Position numbers and translations under genes: made by a program. This document shows, piece after piece, positions 1 to 14,925 of a DNA stretch of 64,000 nt (positions are counted from its first letter, which is position 1; each line of letters opens with the position of its first letter). The notes below the pieces were generated by a model. That model ran no database searches and was not told where the DNA came from. It saw only the letters and a program-made list of their open reading frames with translations. The DNA is from Devosia indica. GTDB taxonomy: Bacteria; Pseudomonadota; Alphaproteobacteria; Rhizobiales; Devosiaceae. The DNA is taken from NCBI RefSeq assembly GCF_003056405.1, contig NZ_PYVZ01000018.1, forward strand, positions 39,181 through 103,180, given 5' to 3'.

Positions 1-1
1 G

Positions 2-1783
2 ATTGTCGGCTGGCGCGGGGCGCGGGTGAATACGCTCCGTCTCTGGAGCGCGCAACCCATCGACCCGATCCTGCTCGACAAGTTCAATTCCGGTGACCAT
101 ATCGGGGCGCTCGAAGAAAGCGCCAAGGCGGAAGCCATCACCCGCGTGCTCTACCCTGCAGACTCGACAGCGGCGGGGCAGGAGCTGCGCTTGCGCCAGG
201 AGTTCTTCTTCTCCTCGGCCTCACTGCAGGACATCGTCCGCCGCCATCTGCAGCAATATGGTGATCTGGGCTCGCTGGCCGACAAGGTGGCGATTCAGCT
301 CAACGATACGCATCCCGCCATTTCCGTGGCCGAGCTGATGCGCATTCTGGTCGATGACAACGGGATCAAATGGGCCAAGGCCTGGCAGATCACCAGGGGC
401 ACGTTCGGCTATACCAACCATACCCTGCTGCCCGAGGCGCTGGAGAGCTGGCCGGTGGCCCTGCTCGAACGCCTGCTGCCGCGTCACATGCAGATCGTCT
501 ATCAGATCAATGCCGATGTGCTGGCCGAAGCGCGCAACAAGACGAAGTTCTCCGATCAGCAGATCGCCAATGTGTCGCTGATTGACGAGCATGGCGGCCG
601 CCGGGTGCGCATGGGCCAACTGGCCTTTGTCGGATCACATTCGATCAATGGCGTGTCGGCGCTGCATACCGAACTGATGAAGCAGACGGTGTTTGCCGAT
701 CTGCACAGGCTCTATCCCGAGCGCATCAATAACAAGACCAATGGCATCACCCCGCGGCGCTGGCTGATGCAGTGCAACCCGACGCTGACGCGACTGGTGT
801 CGGACCGGATCGGGCCGGAATTCCTGGATGATATCGACAAGCTGCACCAGCTTTTGCCACACGCCGAGGATCCCAGCTTCCAGAAGCAGTTCGCCGAGGT
901 AAAACTCAATAACAAGAAGAAGCTGGCCAAGCTCATCAAGGACCGGCTGAACATCACCGTGTCCCCCGATGCCATGTTCGATGTGCAGATCAAGCGCATC
1001 CACGAATACAAGCGGCAATTGCTCAACATCATCCATGCCGTGGCGCTCTACGATGAAATCCGCGCCCATCCGGAAAAGGAATGGGTGCCACGGGTCAAGA
1101 TCTTCGCGGGCAAGGCGGCGCCGAGTTACTGGAACGCCAAGCTGATCATCAAGCTGATCAACGACGTCGCGCGGGTCATCAATAACGACCCGGCGGTGCG
1201 TGGCCTGCTCAAGGTGGTGTTCCTGCCCAATTACAATGTGAGCCTGGCCGAGGTCATCGTGCCGGCGGCGGATCTGTCGGAACAGATATCGACCGCGGGC
1301 ATGGAAGCCTCGGGCACCGGCAACATGAAGTTCATGGCCAATGGCGCCATCACCATCGGCACCATGGATGGGGCCAATGTGGAGATGCACAAGGAGGTTG
1401 GCGAGAAGAATATCGTCATCTTCGGGCTGACCACGGACGAGGTCGAGGACAAGCGGGCCCGTTCAGAAGTGCCGCGTGCAGCGATAGACGCGTCGCCGCG
1501 CTTGCGCGAGGCGCTGGATTCCATCTCCACCGGTGTGTTCTCTCCGGATGATCCGCATCGCTATCGCGATCTGATTGGCGGGCTCTATGATCATGACTGG
1601 TTCATGGTGGCGCGGGACTTCGATGCCTATGTGGCGGCGCAGGCCAAGGTCGATGCCATCTGGCGCGACAAGAAGAAGTGGACGGCCATGGCCATCCGCA
1701 ACACCGCGAGCGTGGGCTTTTTCTCGTCGGACAGGACGATCCGGCAATATGCAGAAGATATCTGGGGCGTATCGACGTCCTAG
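2..1783 (+). CDS. glgP: Glycogen/maltodextrin phosphorylase, C-terminal part (5' end outside window)
   Basis: Glycogen phosphorylase releases glucose-1-phosphate from glycogen with a pyridoxal-phosphate cofactor. The reading frame is open from base 2, so the gene begins before the window. The first visible residues, IVGWRGARVNTLRLW, match the family core and are not a start. About 593 residues are visible of the usual 800-830. The PLP-lysine motif GTGNMKFMANGA lies at about 1310-1350 and is followed by the conserved TIGTMDGANVEM. The gene heads the glg operon here, with glgB about 100 bp downstream on the same strand. The family is certain; only the N-terminus is missing. Confidence 0.95.
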   Translation: MVGWRGARVNTLRLWSAQPIDPILLDKFNSGDHIGALEESAKAEAITRVLYPADSTAAGQELRLRQEFFFSSASLQDIVRRHLQQYGDLGSLADKVAIQLNDTHPAISVAELMRILVDDNGIKWAKAWQITRGTFGYTNHTLLPEALESWPVALLERLLPRHMQIVYQINADVLAEARNKTKFSDQQIANVSLIDEHGGRRVRMGQLAFVGSHSINGVSALHTELMKQTVFADLHRLYPERINNKTNGITPRRWLMQCNPTLTRLVSDRIGPEFLDDIDKLHQLLPHAEDPSFQKQFAEVKLNNKKKLAKLIKDRLNITVSPDAMFDVQIKRIHEYKRQLLNIIHAVALYDEIRAHPEKEWVPRVKIFAGKAAPSYWNAKLIIKLINDVARVINNDPAVRGLLKVVFLPNYNVSLAEVIVPAADLSEQISTAGMEASGTGNMKFMANGAITIGTMDGANVEMHKEVGEKNIVIFGLTTDEVEDKRARSEVPRAAIDASPRLREALDSISTGVFSPDDPHRYRDLIGGLYDHDWFMVARDFDAYVAAQAKVDAIWRDKKKWTAMAIRNTASVGFFSSDRTIRQYAEDIWGVSTS

Positions 1784-1886
1784 AGCGCAAGCGCGCGCAG
1801 TCGCACCTGACGCAAGATCAGGATTGCGCGCAGAGTTTTTGTTGGGCCGGCCGGGATGATTGGCAGGCCGTTGGGGGAGCGTGAGA

Positions 1887-4082
1887 GTGAGTGTGAGCAA
1901 GGAAAGCTGGCAGGCGGACGAACGGGAAATCGAAGCCATTGTGGCGGGGCGCCACAGCAATGCCTTTGCCTTTCTTGGGCTTCACGAGGTGGCCGGGCAC
2001 CGGGTGCTACGGGCCTTCGTGCCCCATGCGGACACGCTGAACGCCTTTACGCTCGACGGGGCGCCACTCGGGCACATGATCCCGCGCCATAAGGGCGGGT
2101 TCTTTGAGGCCAAGGTGGACATCACCGAGCGGCAGCCGATCCGCTATGAGGCCAAAAATGCCGGCGGAAGCTGGACGGTCTATGATCCCTATTCCTTCGG
2201 CCCCGTGCTCGGTCCGATGGACGACTACTACATCGGTGAAGGCAGCCATTTGCGGCTGTTCGACAAGATGGGCGCCCACGAAATGGAGTTCGAGGGCATC
2301 CACGGCACGCATTTCGCCGTCTGGGCCCCCAATGCGCAACGCGTTTCCGTGGTGGGACCATGGAATGATTGGGATGGCCGGCGCCACCCGATGCGCAATC
2401 GCCAGGGCATCTGGGAAGTGTTCATCCCGGTGCTGGGCACGGGCACCATCTACAAGTACGAGATCGTCGGGCCAAACGGGCAGGTCCTGCCGTTGAAAGC
2501 GGACCCCTATGCCCGACAGGCGGAAATGCGGCCGCGAACCGCTTCGGTGGTCCCCGACCCGACGCCGTTCACCTGGACCGACCAGAAATATATGGAAGAA
2601 CGCGCAACGCGTGACTGGCGCCGCACGCCCATGTCCATTTACGAGGTACATCTGGGGTCCTGGCGGCGGCGACCCGACGGCAGCTTCATGTCCTATGACC
2701 AGCTTGCCGAGCAACTCGTGCCCTATGCGGCTGACATGGGGTACACCCATCTCGAATTGATGCCGATCTCCGAGCATCCGTTCGATCCGAGCTGGGGCTA
2801 TCAACCGACCGGGCTTTATGCCCCGACGGCGCGGTTCGGCGATCCGGCCGGGTTTGCGCGACTGGTCAATGCAGCCCATGAGGCAGGGCTGGGAGTGATC
2901 CTGGATTGGGTGCCAGCGCATTTCCCGACGGACGAGCATGGCCTGTCGCATTTCGACGGCACCGCGCTCTATGAGCATGAAGACCCGCGCCAGGGCTTTC
3001 ATCCGGACTGGAACACAGCGATCTACAATTTCGGGCGCAAGGAGGTTTCGGCCTACCTCACGAACAATGCCCTGTTCTGGTTCGACCAGTTCCATATCGA
3101 CGGGCTGCGGGTCGATGCGGTCGCCTCAATGCTCTATCTCGACTATTCGCGACAGCCCGGCGAGTGGGTGCCCAACCAGCATGGCGGCAACCAGAACCTG
3201 GAGGCCGTGGCCTTTCTGCAGCGGGTCAATGCCGAGGTCTATCGCCAGTACCCCGGTGCTTTCATGATCGCAGAAGAATCGACGGCATGGCCCGGTGTGA
3301 GCTCACCGACCTATGCCGGAGGGCTGGGTTTCGGGTTCAAGTGGAACATGGGTTTCATGAACGATACCCTGCGGTTCATGAGCCGGGAAACGATCCATCG
3401 CCGGTTCCACCACAACGATATGACCTTCGGGCTGATGTACGCGTTTACTGAGAATTTCGTGCTGCCGCTAAGCCATGACGAGGTGGTGCACGGCAAGGGC
3501 GCGCTGCTTTCGAAAATGCCTGGAGACGACTGGCAGCAATTTGCAAATCTGCGCGCCTATCTGGCCTTCATGTGGGGCCATCCGGGCAAGAAACTGCTGT
3601 TCATGGGCCAGGAGTTCGCTCAGCGCGAAGAATGGTCCGAGAGTCAGGCGCTTGACTGGTATCTGCTCGACGCGCCGAGCCATGAAGGCATGCGGCGATT
3701 GGTGGCGGACCTCAATGCGGCCTATCGCAGCCTGCCGGCGCTGTACGAACGCGATTGCGAGCCAGAGGGGTTCGAATGGGTGATCGGCAATGATCAGGCC
3801 AATTCGGTCCTGGCCTGGCTGCGCAAGGCGCCAGATGCCGATCCGGTGCTGGTGATCTCCAATTTCACGCCAGTGCCACGCAGTCACTACAAGGTACCAC
3901 TGCCCAAGGCCGGGCGCTGGGTGGAGCGGATCAATACCGATGCCGGTTGGTATTCGGGTGGCAACACCGGCAACCAGGGCGCGGTCGTTGCCAAGGCTGT
4001 CGAGGGGCAGCACTGGCCGGCCGAGGCGGAAATCTATCTGCCGCCATTGGCGACACTGTTTCTGAAATATGAGCCGGCCTGA
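1887..4082 (+). CDS. glgB: 1,4-alpha-glucan branching enzyme
   Basis: GlgB transfers alpha-1,4 segments to alpha-1,6 branch points during glycogen synthesis in the cytoplasm. The 731-residue product has the bacterial two-module plan: an N-terminal beta-sandwich/CBM48 part, then a GH13 barrel from about residue 250. Catalytic motifs are visible: GLRVDAV with the nucleophile Asp410, IAEEST with acid/base Glu463, and LSHDEVVHGK with the transition-state Asp. The spacing Asp410 to Glu463 is as in the E. coli enzyme. The frame is open upstream to a TTG at 1860. I chose GTG 1887 because GGGGGAG at 1873-1879 lies 7 nt upstream. GTG 1881 and GTG 1893 are alternatives. Confidence 0.95.
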   Translation: MSVSKESWQADEREIEAIVAGRHSNAFAFLGLHEVAGHRVLRAFVPHADTLNAFTLDGAPLGHMIPRHKGGFFEAKVDITERQPIRYEAKNAGGSWTVYDPYSFGPVLGPMDDYYIGEGSHLRLFDKMGAHEMEFEGIHGTHFAVWAPNAQRVSVVGPWNDWDGRRHPMRNRQGIWEVFIPVLGTGTIYKYEIVGPNGQVLPLKADPYARQAEMRPRTASVVPDPTPFTWTDQKYMEERATRDWRRTPMSIYEVHLGSWRRRPDGSFMSYDQLAEQLVPYAADMGYTHLELMPISEHPFDPSWGYQPTGLYAPTARFGDPAGFARLVNAAHEAGLGVILDWVPAHFPTDEHGLSHFDGTALYEHEDPRQGFHPDWNTAIYNFGRKEVSAYLTNNALFWFDQFHIDGLRVDAVASMLYLDYSRQPGEWVPNQHGGNQNLEAVAFLQRVNAEVYRQYPGAFMIAEESTAWPGVSSPTYAGGLGFGFKWNMGFMNDTLRFMSRETIHRRFHHNDMTFGLMYAFTENFVLPLSHDEVVHGKGALLSKMPGDDWQQFANLRAYLAFMWGHPGKKLLFMGQEFAQREEWSESQALDWYLLDAPSHEGMRRLVADLNAAYRSLPALYERDCEPEGFEWVIGNDQANSVLAWLRKAPDADPVLVISNFTPVPRSHYKVPLPKAGRWVERINTDAGWYSGGNTGNQGAVVAKAVEGQHWPAEAEIYLPPLATLFLKYEPA

Positions 4083-4103
4083 GGCGGCTCGGGTGAGATA
4101 AGA

Positions 4104-4119
4104 CCCGGCAGAAGCCGGG
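4104..4119 (+). other. Small GC-rich hairpin in the glgB-glgC gap
   Basis: CCCGGC-AGAA-GCCGGG forms a perfect 6-bp stem with a 4-nt loop. It lies just before the glgC ribosome binding site (GGAGGGA, 4127-4133). There is no T tract, so it is not an intrinsic terminator. It may act as an mRNA processing or stability element. The role is inference. Confidence 0.4.
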
Positions 4120-4139
4120 CTCAAGCGGAGGGAAATAAT

Positions 4140-5407
4140 ATGGCTGACTATCGAGTACCATCGCCGCTGGCGCGTGAGGCCATGGCCTATGTGCTGGCGG
4201 GTGGGCGCGGTACGCGTCTGATGGAACTGACCGACCGGCGTGCCAAGCCGGCGGTGTATTTTGGCGGCAAGTCGCGCATCATCGACTTTGCGCTTTCCAA
4301 TGCCATCAATTCGGGCATTCGCCGTATCTCAGTGGCCACGCAGTATCAGGCGCATTCCCTGATCCGTCACCTGTCGCGCGGATGGAACTTCCTCAGGCCC
4401 GAACGCAATGAGAGCTTTGACGTGCTGCCGGCCAGCCAGCGGGTGCGCGAGGACATGTGGTATGCCGGCACTGCCGATGCGGTGTACCAGAACATGGACA
4501 TCATCGAGGATTCCGGTGCCCGCTACATCGTTATTCTTGCGGGCGACCACATCTACAAGATGGACTACGAAATCATGCTCCGCCAGCATGTGGACACGGG
4601 CGCGGATGTTACCATCGGCTGCCTCGAGGTCCCGCGCATGGAAGCCACCGGTTTCGGCGTGATGCATGTCGATGGCCGCGATCGGGTGGTTGATTTCGTC
4701 GAAAAGCCCAAGGATCCTCCGGGCATTCCCGACAAGCCCGACATGGCGCTGGCCTCAATGGGCATCTATGTGTTCGAGACGCGCTTCCTGATGGAGCAGC
4801 TCAAGCGCGATGCGGCGACCGAAGGGTCCAATCGCGACTTCGGCAAGGACATCATCCCCTATATCGTCAAGAACGGCACTGCCTGGGCGCACCGCTTCCC
4901 GCGTTCCTGCGTCCGCTCGAGCAATGAAGAAGTCAGCTATTGGCGCGATGTGGGCACAATCGACGCCTACTGGAAAGCGTCCATCGACCTGACCGACATC
5001 AAGCCGCAGCTCGATCTTTATGATCGCGACTGGCCGATCTGGACCTATGCCGAGATCACCCCGCCAGCCAAGTTCGTACACGATTTCGACGGCCGCCGCG
5101 GCTCCGCCGTCAACTCGCTGGTTTCTGGCGACTGCATCATCTCGGGCGGGCATCTGCAGCGCACGCTGCTGTCGACCGGCTCCAGAGTGCACTCCTATTC
5201 CATGCTCGAGGAAGCAGTCGTGCTGCCCTATTGCGATATCGGTCGCAATGCGCGGCTCAAGCGGGTGGTGATTGATCGCGGTGTCAACATTCCCGAAGGC
5301 CTGGTGGTGGGCGAAGATCCCGAGTTCGACGCCAAATGGTTCCGCCGGTCCGATGAAGGCGTGACGCTGATTACCCAGGCCATGATCAACAGATATCTGG
5401 CGGATCG

Positions 5408-5411
<4 letters not shown>
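4140..5411 (+). CDS. glgC: Glucose-1-phosphate adenylyltransferase
   Basis: GlgC makes ADP-glucose from ATP and glucose-1-phosphate, the committed and allosterically regulated step of bacterial glycogen synthesis. The 423-residue length is typical. The N-terminal nucleotidyltransferase signature is clear: [20 protein letters not shown] at residues 15-34, followed by the substrate-binding and [10 protein letters not shown] motifs. A C-terminal left-handed beta-helix segment (about 300-423) is expected for the family. ATG 4140 has GGAGGGA 7 nt upstream. The TGA stop overlaps the ATG of glgA (ATGA at 5408-5411), so the two are probably translationally coupled. Confidence 0.97.
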
Positions 5412-10502
<5,091 letters not shown>

Positions 10503-10506
<4 letters not shown>

Positions 10507-11084
10507 GCGCCGCCAAACTCCCGGCGCAATTCGGCGATGGCAAGATCGAGGTAGTCGATGATCGGCCTCGTGCTGCCATCGCTGCGCCACGCATCGAGTG
10601 ACAGGCGTGTCAGGCCGATCGCCATCTGGGCAGCAAGGCGCAGGGACATGTCGCTTTCCTCTGGCCAGCGTTCACGCAGCGCCTCAAGCAGCAAATGCTC
10701 GTCGCGGATGTAGTTCGCCTGCTTGCGCGACTGCACCGCTTCGATCGACATCATCAGCTTGTCTATGGCTACCAGTTCTTCCAGCGGATAGGACGCTGCG
10801 ATCTTCCGCATGGCTGCCTGCAGGGTCTCTGCGGGTGAACCGCGAGTGGGTTCGGATGCCAGAGCCCCCACCAGTTGCTCACCCAGTCCGGCCTGCTGGG
10901 AGAGCAGAATTTCATCCTTGGACTTGAAATAGTGAAAGAAGGTTCGCCGCGAAATGCCTGCGGCCTCCGCAATGGCGTCTAGCGTCGTTGCCTCGTAGCC
11001 GTGTTTGGTAAACAGACTCATGGCGCTCTGGGTGATGCGCTTGAGGGTCTGTTGCCGCTTTTCTTCCCGGAGTCCCATTTTCAT
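10503..11084 (-). CDS. TetR/AcrR-family transcriptional regulator
   Basis: This 193-residue protein has an N-terminal TetR helix-turn-helix at about residues 12-58. AMSLFTKHGYEATTLDAIAE is followed by AAGISRRTFFHYFKSKDEIL. The variable C-terminal ligand-binding half gives no ligand hint. It is divergently transcribed from an SDR gene. The 107-bp gap holds two identical 13-bp palindromes that are good operator candidates, so it probably represses itself and the SDR. ATG 11078 is an alternative start two codons in. The 3' end overlaps glgX convergently. Confidence 0.9.
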
Positions 11085-11125
11085 CCCAAGTGTCCTGACG
11101 CTGTCCTATCGCGGAAGGCGCCCTC

Positions 11126-11171
11126 TTGCAATTGTGCACTGAGTGCAATATTTAATTCTGCACTGAGTGCA
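11126..11171 (+). promoter_or_regulatory. Candidate promoter of the SDR gene with two TetR operator copies
   Basis: TTGCAA (11126-11131) and TATTTA (11149-11154) are 17 bp apart and form a plausible sigma-70 promoter toward the SDR gene. The 13-mer TGCACTGAGTGCA, a near-perfect palindrome around a central base, occurs at 11135-11147 inside the spacer and again at 11159-11171. The copies are 24 bp apart, so they fall on nearly the same helix face. Binding by the adjacent TetR protein would occlude the promoter. The repeats are seen directly; the regulation is inference. Confidence 0.65.
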
Positions 11172-11191
11172 AAATCGGAAGGGCTAGACAG

Positions 11192-12115
11192 ATGAACAGA
11201 TGGACTGCGGCGGATATGCCTCCGCAAGAAGGACGTGTGGCAGTGGTCACTGGAACGGGCGGCCTGGGGCTTGAGGATGCGCTGGCCTTGGCGCGGGCCG
11301 GGGCGGAGGTGATCATTGCCGGGCGCAGTGCCCGCAAGGGTGCCCAAGCGGTAGACAGGATCCGCAGCGAGGTGCCGGGCGCCAAAGTCCAGTTCGGGGA
11401 GATCGACCTGGCAAGTCTCAAATCGGTTGCGACCTTTGTCGCACGGCTTGATCAGCAGCGGAGCCATATCGACCTCCTGATCAACAATGCCGGGGTGATG
11501 GTGCCACCGCAGCGCAAGGAAACCGCGGACGGATTCGAGTTGCAGTTGGGGACCAATTATCTCGGGCACTTCGCCCTGACGGCGGGTTTGATGCCGCTCC
11601 TGCGCAAGAGCAAGCAACCGCGCGTGGTGACTCTTTCCAGCGTTGCGGCCCGCAACGGCCAGATCAATTTTGCCGATCTGCAATATGCGTCGGGATATGT
11701 GCCGATGGAGGTCTATGGCCAATCCAAATTGGCCTGCCTGATGTTTGCGTTCGAACTGCAACGCAGGAGCCTGGCCGGCAATTGGGGCATCACCAGCATC
11801 GCCGCCCATCCCGGCGTGTCACGCACTGATCTGCTGCATAACGCTCCGGGGCGGATGAGCGCGCAGGGGCTGGTCAGGACCTATCTGTGGTTCCTGTTCC
11901 AGCCGGCGGCACAGGGCGCCTTGCCGACGCTTTATGCGGCGACGGCGCCGGATGCCGAGGGCGGCGGCTATTACGGCCCCAATGGATTGTCGGAAACCCG
12001 CGGCTATCCGGCACCATCGAAAGTGCCGCAGCAGGCGCTGGACAAAGCGGTCGCCGGGCGGCTCTGGACCCTGTCCGAGCAGATGACCGGCATCACCTTT
12101 GGCGAATATGCCTGA
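11192..12115 (+). CDS. Short-chain dehydrogenase/reductase (retinol-dehydrogenase-like)
   Basis: This is a 307-residue classical/extended SDR with an NAD(P)-binding Rossmann fold. The glycine motif TGTGGLGLE lies near residue 16, LINNAGVM near 95, and the catalytic Tyr/Lys in YGQSKLA near 178. The sequence resembles the WW-oxidoreductase/retinol-dehydrogenase-like group that reduces or oxidises lipophilic alcohols or aldehydes. The actual substrate cannot be told. ATG 11192 has GGAAGGG 8 nt upstream. Its promoter carries the TetR operators, so it is likely induced by a small molecule. It converges on ureG with a 3-nt gap. Confidence 0.88.
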   Translation: MNRWTAADMPPQEGRVAVVTGTGGLGLEDALALARAGAEVIIAGRSARKGAQAVDRIRSEVPGAKVQFGEIDLASLKSVATFVARLDQQRSHIDLLINNAGVMVPPQRKETADGFELQLGTNYLGHFALTAGLMPLLRKSKQPRVVTLSSVAARNGQINFADLQYASGYVPMEVYGQSKLACLMFAFELQRRSLAGNWGITSIAAHPGVSRTDLLHNAPGRMSAQGLVRTYLWFLFQPAAQGALPTLYAATAPDAEGGGYYGPNGLSETRGYPAPSKVPQQALDKAVAGRLWTLSEQMTGITFGEYA

Positions 12116-12118
12116 GCG

Positions 12119-12751
12119 CTATTCCGCCGCCGCGGCGACAAACCCACCATGCTTTTCAATAAAGCCGATGATCTGGTCGAGGCTTTCGCGGCGCAGCAGG
12201 TCGGTGAAGACATAGGGCCGGCCCTCGCGCACCTTCTGCGTGTCGCTTTCCATCACCTCGAGGCTGGCGCCGACATAGGGCGCCAGGTCGGTATGGGTGA
12301 TGATCAGGAGGTCAGAGCGCGAAATTGCGGGGCCGCCCTTGCGCGGGATCTTTTCGCCCTGGGCGACCGAAATCACATAGATGGTGAGGTCAGCCAGGTC
12401 GGGCGAGAAGGTGGCCGCCAGATTATCCCCGCCGCTCTCGATCAGCACGATGTCCAGATCGGGGAACTTGCGGTTGAGATCGTCGATGGCGGCCAGGTTC
12501 AGCGAGGCGTCTTCGCGGATGGCGGTATGCGGGCAGCCGCCGGTTTCGACGCCGACAATGCGGTCCTCGGAAATGGCCTGGGCGCGCGAGAGGATCAGCG
12601 CGTCCTCCTGAGTGTAGATGTCATTGGTCACCACGGCCATGGAATAGCGGTCGCGCATCGCCTTGAGCAGCATTTCACACAAGGTGGTCTTGCCCGAGCC
12701 GACAGGCCCGCCAATGCCGATACGCAGGGGTCCGTTGAGGCTCTTGGACAT
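12119..12751 (-). CDS. ureG: Urease accessory GTPase UreG
   Basis: UreG is the SIMIBI-class GTPase that hydrolyses GTP while handing nickel to apo-urease in the UreD-UreF-UreG complex. The 210-residue product carries the P-loop [13 protein letters not shown] close to the N-terminus. It also has the metal-binding CPH motif ([11 protein letters not shown]) and GTPase motifs including [11 protein letters not shown]. The frame is open upstream to 12850. ATG 12751, with GGAG 6 nt upstream, gives the normal family length. It is the last gene of the urease operon. Confidence 0.97.
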   Translation of the reverse strand: MSKSLNGPLRIGIGGPVGSGKTTLCEMLLKAMRDRYSMAVVTNDIYTQEDALILSRAQAISEDRIVGVETGGCPHTAIREDASLNLAAIDDLNRKFPDLDIVLIESGGDNLAATFSPDLADLTIYVISVAQGEKIPRKGGPAISRSDLLIITHTDLAPYVGASLEVMESDTQKVREGRPYVFTDLLRRESLDQIIGFIEKHGGFVAAAAE

Positions 12752-12770
12752 GACTTGCTCCATGTGTGTT

Positions 12771-13202
12771 TCAGATGAGACGCAGATAGATGAGTAGCAG
12801 GAAGCCCAGCCCCAGGAACAGGCAGAGCGGGGAATAGACCCGGCGGTCATTGAGACGGAAATTGGGTTCGGGCGTCACCCCCGCCCACCAGGGCGTATAG
12901 CCGATGATGCCGCGGGCCAGGAACACGGCAGCGAAGCCGAAACCGGTCAGATTGAGCTGCCATCCGCCGCTGTCGTGATCGGCCAGGGCCAGGGCAAAAC
13001 AACCGGCGGTGAATGTGGCCACGGCGACAGCGAGCGAAGCCAGTCTGGGCGGCATGCGCTCGATGTCCTTGAAGCCCACCACCGTCTGGGCCAGCAGTTT
13101 CTCATCGCGGATCGGCCAGGTGCGGCCGAGGGCCCACATCAGATGGGCAATCGAGACAGAAAACAGGCCGATGAACATCAATGAGGCGAAAAGCATGTTC
13201 AT
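12771..13202 (-). CDS. DUF3995-like integral membrane protein
   Basis: This 143-residue protein has about four hydrophobic segments: [55 protein letters not shown] and [15 protein letters not shown]. The pattern, including a W-A-L/GRTWP stretch after the first helix, resembles DUF3995 membrane proteins. Its start forms an ATGA overlap with the ureF stop and ureG follows closely, so it is co-translated within the urease operon. Its role there is unknown. A membrane function linked to nickel, urea or ammonia is possible, but nothing in the sequence proves it. Confidence 0.75.
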   Translation of the reverse strand: MNMLFASLMFIGLFSVSIAHLMWALGRTWPIRDEKLLAQTVVGFKDIERMPPRLASLAVAVATFTAGCFALALADHDSGGWQLNLTGFGFAAVFLARGIIGYTPWWAGVTPEPNFRLNDRRVYSPLCLFLGLGFLLLIYLRLI

Positions 13203-13855
13203 GACCGGAAAATCCTCGTTCTGAGCGTTTCGTGCTGCATCTGCGCAATATCTGCGCCATAGGCCACGCCGCCAATATCGTCCAGTGCGGCATGAAGGCA
13301 CAGATCGGCCATTTGCGCGATGGCCGGTTCGAGCGCCGCCATGATGGCGAGGCCGTCAGTCTGGCCGATGGGCACGAGGCGGACGGCCACCGACACCTGG
13401 CTATGGGCGGTTGTGGTGAGGAAGGCGATCAGCGTGTCGCGGCGATCGATGCCATGGGCACGAGCCAAGGCGCCAATGGCGATGGGGTAGGGGCAGGGCA
13501 CGGGGAGCGGCACCGGCGTTGCGGCCGGCCATGCCGCGCTGGCGAGCACGAAGGCGTTCCCGGTGATGGTGGTTTCGGCGTGCCGCTCATGGGCGGCGGT
13601 CAAGGCGAGGCATAGATCGGCAAGTTCGGCCAGCTTTGCCTTGTCGGCATGAGCCTTATGGGCATGGCCGAGCAGGATCGCGTCGGTCTTGAGGGTGCCG
13701 TGATGCAGCACGCCGGAAATCCAGTCCTGGGCGGTCGCGCGGTCGGACACGGTGCCCTGCGCAATAGCGGTCTCAAGACCGGCGGACCAGGCAAAGGCCC
13801 CGACCGGGAAGGCCGGGGACATCCAGGTCAGCAGCTTTTGCAGGTCGGCGCTCAC
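13199..13855 (-). CDS. ureF: Urease accessory protein UreF
   Basis: UreF is the all-helical co-chaperone that bridges UreD and UreG and acts as a gating factor for nickel insertion. It has 218 residues. The family N-terminus is clear: [20 protein letters not shown], then LETAIAQG. Later blocks include HERHAETTI and the C-terminal region with the conserved Gly/Ala-rich helix. It starts with GTG 13855, overlapping the ureE stop as GTGA. It ends in an ATGA overlap with the membrane-protein gene. Confidence 0.95.
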   Translation of the reverse strand: MSADLQKLLTWMSPAFPVGAFAWSAGLETAIAQGTVSDRATAQDWISGVLHHGTLKTDAILLGHAHKAHADKAKLAELADLCLALTAAHERHAETTITGNAFVLASAAWPAATPVPLPVPCPYPIAIGALARAHGIDRRDTLIAFLTTTAHSQVSVAVRLVPIGQTDGLAIMAALEPAIAQMADLCLHAALDDIGGVAYGADIAQMQHETLRTRIFRS

Positions 13856-14325
13856 TTGCGGTTCAACAGGGCGTGGCCGCCATCGCCATGGGTGTGGGCA
13901 TGATAGGCGCCATGTTCGGCAAAGAACGGTTCGGTGACATTTGCGACGCTGGCGCCCAGCCCTTCCAGCATGGTCTTGAGGACGTGATCGCGCTTGATCA
14001 GGATGCGGTCGGGTTCCAGTTGCGCCGGGGTATGTCGATTGCCGATATGCCAGGCGAGGCGCAGCAAATGGCCAGCATCCCGGGCGCGAATTTCGTAGAG
14101 CGGTTCCTGGGCCGCCAACACGCCGACCAGCTCGCCGCCCTCCAGTTCCAGCGCCCCGTTATGGTCGAGGGTCACTGTGCCGGGAAAATCCACCATGACT
14201 TCAGTGCCCTTGGCGCCGGTCAGCAGTTTGCGCCGTAGCCGGCGCTCGTCATGGGCCAGGGTGATGGTGTCGATGATGGGGGTCTTGCCGTGATTGGCGG
14301 GCAAATGAGCAGTGGCGCGGCGCAT
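13852..14325 (-). CDS. ureE: Urease accessory nickel chaperone UreE
   Basis: UreE is the metallochaperone that brings nickel to the UreDFG-urease complex. It has 157 residues. The N-terminal peptide-binding-like domain includes [12 protein letters not shown]. The C-terminal metal-binding domain includes [18 protein letters not shown] with the dimer-interface His. The tail, [18 protein letters not shown], is His-rich and should bind extra nickel. ATG 14325 gives the usual length; the frame is open further upstream through an unrelated membrane-protein gene. It overlaps ureF by 4 nt. Confidence 0.94.
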   Translation of the reverse strand: MRRATAHLPANHGKTPIIDTITLAHDERRLRRKLLTGAKGTEVMVDFPGTVTLDHNGALELEGGELVGVLAAQEPLYEIRARDAGHLLRLAWHIGNRHTPAQLEPDRILIKRDHVLKTMLEGLGASVANVTEPFFAEHGAYHAHTHGDGGHALLNRK

Positions 14326-14330
14326 GGAAA

Positions 14331-14918
14331 CTAACTGACCGTGTTGAAATAGCGGATGATGAGGAAGATTTGATAGGCGATATGCACCGCCACAATACTG
14401 AGGTGCAGGCGCTTGTCGGCACTGCGCCAAGCCAGGACACAGAGCAGAATCCCCAGGGGCACCTGACCGAAATAGCTCCAGTCGAACTGAGCCCAATGGG
14501 CCTGGCCCTTGATCAGCGTATCGATCGTGTCGAGCACGAAGGTGGCGCCCAACAGGCCGAAGAACCAGTGTCGCCGCTGGAGGAAGAAGTCTTCGTAGCC
14601 AGTATATTCGGAGATGGAATCGGGTGAGAGCAGGGCCGTCATCAGGAACAGCGTGGTGGCGTATCCCATGATGAAGAGCACGAGGCCAAAGTACCAGACG
14701 GCGATCTCGTGCAAGGCAAATTCCCACCACCAGAACAGCACCAGCTCAAGCAGCATCGAGCCGATCCAGAGCAGGTGCAAAAGCGAGCGTTTGGCGCGGT
14801 GTGGATGCTGGATGATGCCCGCAATGGTCATCAGCAGCCGGGTGATCCCCAGGCCGATGATCGTCCCCATGACGATGCGTATATGGGGAAACAGTTGCTG
14901 GGCAATGTCGGGCACCAT
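14331..14918 (-). CDS. Uncharacterised polytopic membrane protein in the urease operon
   Basis: I do not recognise the family. The 195-residue product has about five to six hydrophobic segments, beginning with an amphipathic stretch (PHIRIVMGTIIGLGITRLLM). Further helices include LLWIGSMLLELVLFWWWEFA, WYFGLVLFIMGYATTLFLM, FFGLLGATFVLDTIDTL and LGILLCVLAWRSA. It ends 5 nt before ureE and starts 7 nt after the MliC-like gene, so it is part of the same transcript. A function in urea or ammonia handling, or simply envelope maintenance, cannot be decided from sequence. Confidence 0.75.
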   Translation of the reverse strand: MVPDIAQQLFPHIRIVMGTIIGLGITRLLMTIAGIIQHPHRAKRSLLHLLWIGSMLLELVLFWWWEFALHEIAVWYFGLVLFIMGYATTLFLMTALLSPDSISEYTGYEDFFLQRRHWFFGLLGATFVLDTIDTLIKGQAHWAQFDWSYFGQVPLGILLCVLAWRSADKRLHLSIVAVHIAYQIFLIIRYFNTVS

Positions 14919-14925
14919 GGGCGGA

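Noticed and set aside
4104..4119. Intrinsic terminator between glgB and glgC.
   Set aside because: The hairpin has only six base pairs and no T tract, so glgC is still likely to be in the same operon.
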